The translations under genes were made by a program, and so were the position numbers. A stretch of 64,000 nt of DNA from contig NC_081542.1 in assembly GCF_901000735.1 (NCBI RefSeq), positions 32,817,871-32,881,870 of the forward strand. Direction: 5' to 3'. The notes under the pieces were generated by a model that ran no database searches, was not told the DNA's origin, and saw only the letters and a list, made by a program, of their open reading frames with translations. Positions 12,149 through 22,286 of the stretch are shown here, piece after piece. The stretch's first letter is position 1. Every line of letters begins with the position of its first letter. This stretch comes from Corylus avellana (taxonomy: Eukaryota > Streptophyta > Magnoliopsida > Fagales > Betulaceae).

Positions 12149-12335
12149 TGGTCTCATAACGGCTACTTTCTCAGATTTCAGATTGGCTTATAACAGCCTT
12201 TTCTCTCTAGACTTCAAGAATGGCCTCATAACGGCTCTTGGTTCTCAGATTTCAGACTGCCTCCATAACGGCTAATTATTATTCAGATTTGCAGACTGGC
12301 TCATAACGGCTGGTTTCTCCCCTCTTCAAGAATTT
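12149..12335 (+). repeat. Five degenerate 35-39 bp direct repeats upstream of the viral TATA box
   Basis: Copies start at 12149, 12184, 12221, 12258 and 12297. Each carries a TGGCYTCATAACGGCT-like core followed by a T/C-rich stretch with CAGATTTCAGA in most copies. They lie just after the polyprotein stop and about 300-450 bases before the TATA box. They are probably enhancer-type promoter elements. The core ATAACGGC also appears at the TATA box (12599-12606). Confidence 0.75.
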
Positions 12336-12596
12336 TCTCAAAGATTTCTCCAGATTACTATTCATCACTATTTGAAGATTACTGTTCCTACTCACTATTC
12401 ATATTTTGTCTGCTGACACTACAGTGCCGACAGTTACTATTCAAGATTGACAACTTTTACTGTTCCAGATTGGCGCCGACTCTACAGTGCGCATGCTTTA
12501 CTGCTTACTTTTGACTGTGGACTACACAGTACTGCAAAATCTGCTTTTCACTATTTGCTCCATGATTGTATTTTGTTTTATTTCTTGTAAGTTGCC
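12336..12596 (+). promoter_or_regulatory. Upstream part of viral promoter region
   Basis: AT-rich and without a coding frame. It contains repeated 'actattca' and 'gactacacagtactg'-like words between the direct repeats and the TATA box. By position it should be the promoter of the pregenomic-type transcript, but no specific sites can be assigned. Confidence 0.45.
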
Positions 12597-12603
12597 TATA
12601 TAA
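12597..12603 (+). promoter_or_regulatory. TATA box of the viral transcript
   Basis: TATATAA lies in the context 'ttgcctatataacggcacc'. It is the best TATA match in the noncoding region, about 375 bases before the primer-binding site and 760 before the movement-protein ATG. Transcription should start near 12630. This spacing is normal for caulimovirids, whose leaders are several hundred bases long. Confidence 0.65.
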
Positions 12604-12974
12604 CGGCACCCCTCTCCCCATTGTAAGGCAGAAGCTTATTACTGGAGAAGCTTATTACCCATTGCTTCAGAAGCTCTCTACCCTTTTCCCTGCTTTCTTA
12701 TTTCGATTTCTTCTTGTATCTCCTCCTCTTCTATCACTTACTTATGTAAGTCCTATCACTTACTTTTGTAAGATATTTTATCAATATTACTTTCAAGTTT
12801 TGATTTCAACTTCTCAACTAATTTTAATTTCAGTTCTTTAATCTTATTATACTATTGTCATTACCGCTTCATGGCTAGTTTTACTGCTTTGATTTAAATG
12901 TTCTTTTGCATAACTATCATCTTCCCCTACTACCCTGCATTATTTTGCATATTGCGCTTCCTCCCCCTCCGTTT

Positions 12975-12987
12975 TGGTATCAGAGCC
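12975..12987 (+). other. tRNA-Met primer-binding site of the viral unit
   Basis: TGGTATCAGAGCC is complementary to the 3' end of plant initiator tRNA-Met and marks the minus-strand origin in Caulimoviridae. It lies in the leader downstream of the TATA box and upstream of the coding frame, as expected. There is no LTR end before it, which argues against a copia or gypsy origin. Confidence 0.85.
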
Positions 12988-13363
12988 ATAAGAGTTGTGA
13001 TCTCTTTGCTGCCTTGATGTACACCCTGCTCTCTCTTGACCTCCCTGTGTCTCGTCTTGCTTTTGATCTTTCTGAGTATTTACTCCCTGTTGACCTTTCT
13101 CTATGTAGAGCTCCTAGTTGTTAAACGGTAGTCCACCACCCTGTCAGTTCAGTTTGCAAGGTATCTGTAAGTCCAGTTGAAAACCTAGGGTTGGCATGTT
13201 AGGGCGTGAAGAAGGAATTGTGTGTTAGGCCAAGGGTATGTGTGGATAGTTTTGCGTCTAGGAAGGACATGCTTAGGAAGTTTGCCTTGTGAGTGAGTAC
13301 CTAGGATGAGATTCCGTAAGCCGATGCCCAGTGAGTGATTTTGTGTGTAGTTTGTGTATCAAA

Positions 13364-14707
13364 ATGTGGAGATCTAATTCTTCTGTTAGCTCTAGTTCTA
13401 GCTTACCACCTGACGTGGTTAATTTCGAACAATTTTCTGTTGAAGGTGATGATAATTTTAAATTTGATAAATGGAACATCCCCAAGCTTTCTGCTAAAGA
13501 TGTTTACACTACTTTTTGGTTAAAATCTTTTAAAACTGAATATTCTGTCAAAACTGTTGAACAAACATTTGCTATTTCAGGTAATAATCAGACTATTACC
13601 TTGTTTAATAAGAAATTTATTAATGATTCTCTTGCTAAAAGTTACAAATTTCTGTATATTGGTTCTGTTCAAGTTGCAGTCAAGCCTTTGACTCGACTTG
13701 GTATCAATGCTTCTGTTTTGTTATGTTTGCGTGATGCTAGATTTGTTGATTTTCGTACCAACATTCTTAGTATGATTCAGTCTTCTCTGTTTAATAGTCC
13801 TGTTCATTTTGATGTTTTCCCTCATATTTCTCTTGCTTTAAATGATGTTCATATTCTTAAAGCTTTAATTTTGAATATTCTTACTTCTGGTTATAATATG
13901 GAAGAAGGTAGCAGACCTCTTGCTATCATCTACCGTATTTATTATAAATTGATGAAAACAAATCTAGATCCACAAGCTGTGATCAAGAATCCAGGTGAAT
14001 CTACTTTGTTAATTCAAAGTTCTATTCATAATGCTAATATTAAAACTCCGAAAATGATTCGATGGGATGAGATTGACCTCCCCAACGAATGGCTTTTGGA
14101 AAATGTTACAAAACCTTCTCGAGTAGTGAATGATGCCTCTAATCTTGATTACATCCAACAATACCTGGATGGATGTGTTAAAATCAATTTTTCTGATTTA
14201 GGACTTTCAAGTAGAATTGAAAGACCTCTTTTGGTTAACGAACGAAGGAATTCTTTTGTTGGTTCCACAACCACAAAAGGACTTCGAAGTTGTGATAAGG
14301 ATGTGGATGAGTCTCTTAATCCTCCTCCTCTTTATCCTACAGTTAACCCTGATTTGAAACTTAAAGGAATTTCTACTGATTCCCAAGTTTCCTCTGCCTA
14401 TTACTCTACTAGAAATCATCCTCCAACGGATGATGAAGGTGGATCTATTTCTCCTTTTGCTTCTGATTTTAATGCTCCTCTTCCCACTGATCATTCTCAT
14501 CAGTGTAATGTTATTACTGCTCCCATTAAAGATTTCTTTTCTATTATTGATTGGCCAGCTTTGTCCAAGGATTTTAACTCAAAAGAAAATCGTGATTTAC
14601 GGCATGCTTACCATGCCAAATATTTTGAAAAGGAACGAAATCTTATTAAAGTCAAATGGACTGAGATGATGATTGAGTCCCAAAAACATATTTTATTTTT
14701 TGATTAG
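13364..14707 (+). pseudogene. Movement protein domain (30K superfamily) of the viral polyprotein
   Basis: A long frame of about 447 codons. Residues around 60-230 resemble the caulimovirid cell-to-cell movement protein core: a YIGSVQVAVKPLTRLG strand region, LRDARFVDF, then PVHFDVFPHISLALND. Such proteins open plasmodesmata or build tubules. The ATG at 13364 is preferred over the GTG-opened extension at 13331. The rest (about 230-447) is a Ser/Pro-rich linker. The frame ends in TAG at 14705, but the same phase continues to about 14810, so the stop looks like damage and not an authentic terminus. Confidence 0.8.
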
Positions 14708-15082
14708 CTTCAAAAACATTTCCCTGTCGATAATGTTTTGAATGTTGTCAAACAGAATTTTGTTAATGAAGATAAATCTGTTGTTAGATCTTCTCATCCT
14801 CCTCTTGAAATACTCTTCTTGAATGTAATAAAGTTATTGTTAAATGTTCCCCTTTCAAAACCCATGATAAATATCCTATTAATAACGATAGGAAAATTAT
14901 CGAGCAAAATAATTTTGTTAATCAATCTCTTCATATTATAGGACAACAATTAGATCGTATTGAAGAGAAAATTCCCTCTCCCTCTACTGATTTAAGAATT
15001 TCTTCCACTCCTTCTAAGATTGAAAAGCCTCTGATTTCCCTTCCTGATCTAAAGAAATCTTCTGGTTTAAAAACTACTTCTC
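14708..15082 (+). pseudogene. Viral polyprotein linker with one frameshift
   Basis: Coding resumes after the TAG in the movement-protein phase. At about 14810 it shifts by one base to the phase used by all downstream segments. In that second phase 14820-15082 reads a Lys/Asn/Ser-rich stretch with a short predicted coiled coil (IIGQQLDRIEEK). No catalytic motif is visible. A protease domain might be sought here but no D[ST]G triad was found. Confidence 0.6.
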
Positions 15083-15084
15083 AA

Positions 15085-16335
15085 ATGAACCTTGAGAAAG
15101 TAGACCAATTACTTTCTGAGTTAAAAACTACTCGTGCCAGTACTTCTGGACAGAATTTTGCTATTGAAAAAGCTTCCTCTTCTGATTCTGAAATTTCTCA
15201 TGATTCTACTGATTCTGATATTAAGATTCTTGAAGAAAACTTTGGCAAGATTGACTTGGAGCCAAAACTCCAAAGGATCTTTGACGGATCCAGATCTTTC
15301 AATCCCACAAAGAATTTTTATCCAAAACCTACTCCTCCTGATTTACAATTTGAAGAAAGATTTCTCCAATCTCAATTTTCTGTTTCTGCTGATAAATTGT
15401 ATGAATGGAATATTGATGGTTTGTCTGAGCAAGAACTGCTTAATAAGATGAATCATATGTCTATGGTTGCTAATGCCTATCTTACTAATCACAATAAAAG
15501 CCAAGCTGATATTGTGGATTTACTTGCTACTGGATTCTCTGGTACTCTTAGAAATTGGTGGGATAATTATCTCGCTGAATAGACAAGAAACCAGATCAGG
15601 ACAGCAGTAAAGTGTAATGAAGACGGCGAACCCATTCTTAACGAAAATATGGGTGAACCTGATGGTGTTAATACTTTGATTTATACCATTATCAAAAATT
15701 TTGTTGGTACTCCTTCTAATATTACTTCTCGTATTTCTGATTATTTGAATAATCTTCGATGCCCTACTATGTCTGACTATAGATGGTATCAAGATGTTTT
15801 TCTTACTCGTGTTATGGTTAGACCTGACAGTCAAAAACCTTATTGGAAAGAAAACTTTATTGATGGATTGCCTTCATTATTTGCTCACAAAGTGAAAGAT
15901 GAATTGATTAATTCTAATACTGGTCTCATTGATTACGAAAACTTGACTTATGGAGACTTATTCTCTACTGTCAAGAAACTTGGTATTAAAATGTGTATTG
16001 ATCAGAAGATGATCAGACAACAGTTAAAGAACGCCAAGAAAGCTAAGTATGAAATGGGAAATTTTTGTGAACAGTTCGGATTGCCTCCTATTGCTCCCTC
16101 TCATAAGCATAGGAAGAAATCTGGCAAGGTTTTCATGAAATCACCCACTCCATATTACAATAGTCATAAGAAAAGAAAATTTAATAAACCTAACAAGAAT
16201 TTTTCAAAAAATCCTAAAAAGAATAACGATTCTAAATTTGAAAAATATTTTTCGAAAAATAAATGTTTCAATTGTGGAGAAACAGGACACTATGCTGACA
16301 CGTGCCCTAAACCTCCCAAAAAGATTAAAAAATAG
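15085..16335 (+). pseudogene. Capsid-like region with CCHC zinc knuckle
   Basis: Two in-phase pieces (15085-15582, 15649-16335) are separated by TAG at 15580. The first has an acidic Ser-rich lead, then a helical segment with W and WWDN motifs (LYEWNIDGLSEQ, LRNWWDNYL). The second continues the helical core (YRWYQDVFLTRV, YWKENFIDGLP) and ends in a Lys/Asn-rich basic region with one knuckle CFNCGETGHYADTC (CX2CX4HX4C, 16264-16305). This is the layout of caulimovirid coat protein and of gag. It would encapsidate the viral DNA and bind its RNA. The TAG at 16333 is followed by coding in the same phase. Confidence 0.78.
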
Positions 16336-17737
16336 ATTAATGCTTTAGACATTGATGAAAACAATAAAGAAATTTTTTTTAGAATTTTTCAAAACAATGA
16401 TTTTTCTGACTTTTCATCTGATAATGATTTTCTATCTTCAACTGATTCTGATTATCACTCTGCTTCCGAGATTTCTGAAAATTGTATTAAATTTGGTTGT
16501 GCTGATTCTTGATGCAATACAAAAACTTGTTCAGTTCTGACTAAATCAGAAGAACAAGAAGATTTACTTACTTTGATTTCAAAAATTGAAAACCCTGATT
16601 TGAAAGAAGAATATCTTAAAAAACTTAAAAAACTTATGGTAAAAGATTTTGAAAAACTTGTTAGCACTAAAATCTCTTTTGAGGATACTTTGAAACGATT
16701 TTCAAAACAAAAATCCAAAGTGGTTACTATCTCAGAGTTGCAGCATGAGATTAGTAACATCAAGAAAGATATTGTTAACTTGCAAAGTGACTAGCATATT
16801 GTAAAAACTGAGAACAAAGACTTACAACAAAAGCTTTTGCTTTTAAGTCTTAAAGAATGTTTTCTAGAAAATGTTTCTAATAATGAAAATGATAAAAAAA
16901 TTGAGCATGATGATGAAGCTAAATCCAGCTATAATCCTCTTTCTAAAAAGATTGATTCTAAGGCTCTGGCCCTGAAACCAGAGTCTACTGTTGCTACTTC
17001 CCTACCTATTTCTTCTATTGCTATTACCAACAAATTTTCTCCCTTCAACCCTGGTTCCCAAGTTTCTTATTCAAGTACCCTTGCTTCTCCTTATGATCCC
17101 TTTGCTGATAATTCCCAAAGACCTCGAGCTACTTTCATTAGGTATGATAAGACGTCTGCCTATGTGACTCTTACTTATTCCCAGAATTTGTCTTTCATTG
17201 AAATGAATCGATCATCTTCTTCTAAATCTCCAGGAGATATTGCCCTCTCCTATTTTCTTCCTAATTTCCATTGGATTCCTGAACATCCTCAAAAGAATTT
17301 AGCATATTATTCTAGTATTTTACGTCAAACTGATTCCTTCTTTTTTAAGACTATTTTTTGCAAAATTAATCCTCAGAAATTACTTTTCCATAGTGTCTAT
17401 TTTAAAAGAATTATTTCTGAAAAAGAATGGGGTGACCATCCCTCTGCTCCAAAATCCCTTAACGGATTCAACATTCCTTTTACGTATTATGATTATATTG
17501 AAGCCTGGTTTAAGTTTATGCTTTACCAAACCTCGAATTTTGATCATTCTTGGTTTATTAATTTTAATAAAAATTTCTGCGGAATTCTCCCTCTCTGGTT
17601 CTCCAGATGGTGGATGCAATTTGGCATTCTTCCTGAAATTCTCCCTCTCAAATTAATTGAAGCTTTCTAGAATTTTAAGGTTACTTACAAAGTTGATGCT
17701 TATGGTTCCAAGTTTCCCCCCATGCTACACTTTGTCA
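16336..17737 (+). pseudogene. Viral polyprotein C-terminal region (coiled coil plus aromatic-rich domain)
   Basis: This region is in the same phase throughout, broken by TGA 16510, TAG 16792 and TAG 17668. Around 16573-16860 it is Lys/Glu-rich with heptad-like leucines, a likely coiled coil. From about 17100 it turns aromatic: SYFLPNFHWIPEHP, FTYYDYIEAWFKFMLY, WFSRWWMQFGILPEILP. The frame runs into the (TA)n at 17738 and is completed by the piece at 11721. No YxDD reverse transcriptase motif, RNase H motif or protease triad is present. I recall plant-genome proteins joining MP, CCHC and such a domain, but cannot name the family with confidence. Confidence 0.65.
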
Positions 17738-18825
17738 ATATATATATATATATATCAAACATGCATATTTTTCAACTCTCTTGAAATACATTTTAGAACT
17801 ACAATGAACTCTCTTTTGTGAAAACGTGTGTTGATTAATAAGATAACAATGAGGCTTGTAAAACTATGCATGTAAAAGACTGATAAGATTAATTGTATCG
17901 TATGACATGGTACACTGGTACGTGCGGGATAACGGCCATGGGCTTACTATACATATTAACTTTATTGTCAAATGTGTGTGTGTGGGCTTCGATCCAATGG
18001 TTTCATGACCAAGGCGCATCCATTCCCTAATGGATGGTCTCTATAGGATGGACATCATTAGTGGTGTGGGCCACCCGAGGTCGGACTCGGTCATGCCACT
18101 AATGGGATGGACGGTAGCGTACAATATCCGGGGCATCAATGTTGTATTACAGGTCACTTGGGACAGCGCCAACCTTGCTGAGAAGGGGTAATATCTCGGG
18201 TAGACTATACGGTTAAACTATTACTGTTACTCATAATTATATGCATATATTATATCTATATCACATCCATGATAAACTGTCATCTCATAATGTTGCATGT
18301 GCTTTATAAACAACTGAGTTCACCACTTAATGACGGGTACGTTATATGCTTTTATACTTACTAAGTCATTGGACTTACCCTTGTATTATTTCCCTTTTTT
18401 CTCTATATGTAAAACTATGCGGTTATAGATAGTTTAGCAGAAGATCGATACCGTAAAGCTTCTGGTTATTGTGGAAGATTTGATCTAGGAGATGCTTGAG
18501 GACTTACAACGAGCTTAAGTGGGTGCTCATGGTAATTAGTACGTTACGTTATGTTGTAGACTTAGAGCTTTTACGCATGTCTGCATGTTAAGGTATAGCA
18601 TGAATCCCTTTCAAAGTTGATGATATGTATAGTATTTCAACTACTTTGATGTTCCTTGGTAGATGCTCTAGTTGTAATGATTAATGTTTATAGAATCTTT
18701 TTGTTTCTGCTGTTTAGTATCCTCTGTTTTGACGAGTAGAGGTCCCTGAGTCTTGTTCCGTGAGGGAAAGGCTGGGAGACGAATCATGGAATTAATTACC
18801 AGTTAATTAATTTTCGAGGTGTCAT
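17738..18825 (+). repeat. X1: X-family LTR, right part
   Basis: It restarts in (TA)n and follows X4 from about 42852 onward: CAAACATGCATATTTT, CATGGGCTTACTATACAT, GGGCCACCCGAGGTCGGAC, then the TAAGTC-ATTG-GACTTA hairpin at 18362-18377. It ends near GAGGTGTCATA. Together with 11389-11720 it reconstructs one LTR interrupted by the viral unit. Confidence 0.8.
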
Positions 18826-19357
18826 AGTTATGACCTATAAGGCATTAGTTTTTCCTGCATTAAAATACTTAGGCGATTGCCGTCGGAAGTATACCACTCT
18901 TTTATTAACTGAACAATACTTTTATGGTGTATTGACAGAGACAACATCTCTTTTAAATGTTTACTAAAACTGCATATTTATTTCTGCTTAAATTGGCTCA
19001 ATCATACCTAATTGTGAGGTTTACTTACTACGTCGTTAGACTTACGCTGTTATTACCCTTTAGGAAGTTTGTCACTAGAACCCAAGAGTGGCATGGTTGC
19101 CACTACGGACCTTGCTTTAGAATCTTCATGTTGCTTTCAGGTTTGTTTTACATTATTATTAGTTGCTCCATGTATTTAATTTCGAGAAATCTACTTATCC
19201 ATTTGATGATTTAATAGTAACTCAGATTTGTTTCACCTTCCTATGCATTAACTTTGAAAATGCTTAGAGGGGCGATTTCTCATTTAGCCACGAGTTGGTT
19301 TAACTAGGGTAATTACCAGTAACTCTGCCACGTTAGCCAAGGCTAATTTTGAGGATG
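18826..19357 (+). repeat. Diverged X-type LTR fragment
   Basis: It has LTR-like features of the X group without a clear start: 'tacgtcgttagacttac' (hairpin variant at 19029-19044), then 'gtaattaccagtaactctg' near the end as in X LTR 3' ends. Its right border with antisense gag V is indistinct. No convincing coding frame. Confidence 0.45.
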
Positions 19358-20647
19358 TTAAAGGTTGTGGCGCTTAAGTGGTGGACTGATAAGCAGGAGG
19401 TTGAGCTTGGTGAGATGAAAGGAATTGATTCTGAGCTTGTGAATGGGGTCCCGGAGGGTATTGATTCTAAGCCTAATAGATGTACCTCCTTGATTAAGTG
19501 GCTGATTCTGCTTCCAAGAGAAATTGGGGTGATTCCGCCACCCTAAATTGTAAGTCTTAGCAAAAGGTCCACTTGAGGGTTTCCTGTACTCCTTGAAGGC
19601 ACTGACTTGCTTCGTCGGATACTCAGCAGATATTGACAGAGATGGGCAATTTTGGGTAAAGTGCATCAGGGCACATAACGAACATACGTCAACTTGGTAA
19701 GCATCTGCTGCATTCACTGGTTTGTTTAGAGCGATAGCTTCAACCTTACGCATGATATCTTTGAGTTTCCCCCTTATATTAGTATCATCCTTCATCTCAT
19801 GGAGGCCTCCCTTTTTGGGGGCGACAGAAGATTTACCTCAACTACTTGAAAAGTCCCATTGTTGTGAACTGTCGAATAGCTCATCCAAAGATCTGTAGGC
19901 TTCTTCCCTAGGAAGATTCAAGAATCCACCATTCATGGACTCGATCATGTTATGCTCCGGTTGAGTCAACCCATTGTAGAAAAATTGAACAAGCCTCCAT
20001 CTCTCAAAACCATGGGGTGGACATTTCATAGTCAACTCTTTAAACCTCTCCCAGCTTTCAAAGAATTTCTCATCCTCATTCTGACTAAAACCGCTGATCT
20101 CTCAACGGAATTCATTGATCTTGGATATTGGGAAGAATTTATTGTAGAACTTGCTTAGTAGAATTTCCCAAGAGGTGGTGGATCCAGGCATGTTGGAGTG
20201 TAACCAGGCTTTCGCCCTACCATGTAGGGAAAAAGGAAACAACCTAAGATACACTGACTCACTAGAGAAGTTTTGAAATCTGAAAGTATCACATATCTCC
20301 AAGAAAGTCTTCACAAGAGTGTATGGATCTTCATTCTCTAGACCTTGGAAAGCAGGATGGATATTAATCACATTCGGCTTCAAGTCAAAATGAGTGGCAT
20401 TGGTAGTAGGCAACACTATGCATGATGGAGTGTTGGTAGTGATGGGTGCAAACAACTCCCTGAGTGTCCTAGGTGGATCCCCATTCTTAGCTTGTTCTCC
20501 CATCTCAACAAACTCTTTCGAATCAAACTTGAAACTTTGAGAGTTGGCAAGTGAGTTTGGTGGCGTTCTTAGATTCTTTCTCGCTGTTTTTTCAATCTCA
20601 GGATCAATGGTAGTTAGCTCTAGATTTAAAGATCTGTGACCAAGCAT
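19358..20647 (-). pseudogene. V: gag of an antisense Athila-like gypsy element
   Basis: Three pieces in one phase (20647-20102, 20035-19838, 19795-19358) are separated by stop codons. The first has the gag core (IHPAFQGLENEDPYTLVKTF; AWLHSNMPGSTTSWEILLSK). The second has FESWERFKELTMKCPPHGF and a leucine-rich helix. The third has a knuckle-like CSLCALMHFTQNCP and a WRNHPNFSWKQNQP segment common in Athila gag tails. The frame starts just inside a primer-binding site and LTR at 20964-22286. No pol follows because the element is truncated at about 19358. Confidence 0.85.
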
Positions 20648-20987
20648 GCAAATAGCAATTAAAAACTAAAAACTCAGCTGATGATCATGCGCAGGTGCGC
20701 ACAACTCAGCTGCTTCTACTGTCTCGGCCGCTGGTGTGCTCGAGTGTAGCAGGGTTGCACTCGATCGCACTTGCGTTGGTGTGCAGGAGTAGATGCGATC
20801 CAGAGTTGCAAAATAGAAAATAGTAAAATTCATTTTTTGTCTTTTTTTTTTGTAAGATCACTGGAACAATAAACAAATTGCAGAAAAAAATAAAATATTA
20901 ATTATAACTAGTAGAGAGATTAAACTAATTTAGAACTAATTTGTTTTCAAAAATCAAACAATTGGGGCGGCAACGACGCCAAAAACT
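20648..20987 (-). other. V: leader and primer-binding site
   Basis: Read antisense, the LTR end is followed by TGGCGTCGTTGCCGCCCC (20964-20981), a diverged form of the primer site seen in E3 and E5, then an AT-rich leader. GC-rich blocks with GTGCGCACCTGCGC- and TGCGATCGAGTGCA-like motifs lie at 20690-20800. Confidence 0.7.
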
Positions 20988-22286
20988 TGTTGTGAAAAAT
21001 TTAATACTCGCAAGTGCACAGATTGTTTCCAGTAAAAGGGTTGCAAGTGCGAGATTGATCCTAAAGGGAATTGTGTTTTTGAAAGACTTAACTCTAAATC
21101 AATTAAACCCTAACCTAGTTCCAAAATTTGAGGGATTGTTTTGTGAATGAAAAATCAAAAGCATAAACTAATTAAAGTGAAAGTAATTGATTAACGAAGC
21201 ACTAGGGTTTCGGAATCTGCACTCACAAATTCATAGCAACATATTTCCATCATCAATAATATTTCCCAAAGTTCTCACAATAAAATCTTAAGTATGTTTT
21301 ACTTTTGCTTCAAAGAATTAATTAAAACCATCCCATATATCCATTCATTACCCAAATCACAAAAGAAATCAAATATCAATCAAATCATCAATTGTATTTG
21401 TAAATCACAAAAAGATATCCAATATCAATCAAAACATCCATTGTATCTGGAGAATAAATCACAAGGGATACCCAATTTTTAACAAAGAAAACCAAACAGT
21501 CAATCATATTAAATTATCTCAAATCAAATGTATCCTGGACTCACAAAAGATATCCAAGAATCATTCAACGCAATTGAATTGAAGTAAAACAATAGGAAAA
21601 TCAATTCATTAAATTGGGAAATACTACATACATGAAAAGAATGTTGTTAATCATAGGTGAGGCTTCACCATCAACCTTAGTTGAGGGTTTAGCCTCACAT
21701 GATATTGAAAGACAAAAAGAAATTAATTGAATTCATGACAAATTGAGTACTTACAAGTTGAAAACCCTAAAATTGAGATCCAAAAGCTAGGAAACCCTAA
21801 AACTCTCTTCTTTCTCCTATGAAATTTCGTAATTCGTAGTCTCTCTAAAATAATCTGAAGACTTCTTTATTTATTGGCTTAAAACTAGGGTTTACAAGGG
21901 TTTTAGAGTTAAAAATAGCACCAGGTCAGACAAGTGCGCTTGATCGCACACTTGTTGCGCTCGAGCGCACTCGAGCATATGAATTCCTCCTACTGCGCAG
22001 CCCACTTGTGCACTGGGGCTTGACTTGGGCGTGTCTGCGCTTGATTGTGACTACGCTGGGCTCAAGCATAGATGCACTCGAGCGTATAGTGTTGTGCTCT
22101 ATCTCATGTCCGTTGGCAGCTTTTCTCCAAAGAATGCAACTTCCACATAAAACCCGCAAATTTCCCCTAGCAACATACAAAACGCTAAAAACACAGAACT
22201 ATCCCAAAACATTAGATTATAACACATCTAAAGGATTAACAAATGTAAATTAAGGGGTCCAAATATGCAATATTTGGCACATATCA
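20988..22286 (-). repeat. V: 5' LTR of the antisense gypsy element
   Basis: On the antisense strand it runs from TGATATGTGCCAAATATTGC (at 22286) to TTTTTCACAACA (at 20988), about 1.3 kb. It is of the same subfamily as E1 and E5 LTRs, with GGATAYC-CTTGTGATT motifs around 21370-21560. GC-rich GCGCTCGAGCGCAC motifs lie at 21935-22090. It abuts a copia gene at 22287, so V may have inserted into that gene. Confidence 0.85.

Larger units (their letters stand above)
11721..17737 (+). mobile_element. Endogenous pararetrovirus-like unit (MP/CP only, circularly permuted)
   Basis: This is a 6.0 kb unit with (TA)n on both sides, inserted in LTR X1. Order on this strand: C-terminal coding piece (11721-12147), noncoding region with repeats, TATA box and tRNA-Met primer site (12148-13363), movement-protein frame (from 13364), capsid-like region with CCHC knuckle, then a C-terminal region that stops at 17737 in the phase that would continue at 11721. 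It has no LTRs. These features match an integrated Caulimoviridae-type circular genome opened inside its gene. Reverse transcriptase, RNase H and aspartic protease are absent, although the circle looks otherwise complete. It could be one component of a bipartite virus or a dependent satellite-like form. The family is certain only at the level of caulimovirid-like. Confidence 0.82.

Noticed and set aside
12906..13124. 72-codon ORF in the viral leader
   Set aside because: It starts before and spans the primer-binding site and has no domain character; leaders of caulimovirids usually contain such short ORFs.
11721..17737. Viral unit as an ordinary LTR retrotransposon
   Set aside because: No LTR or target duplication at its ends, primer site is far inside without an LTR before it, and it encodes a movement protein.
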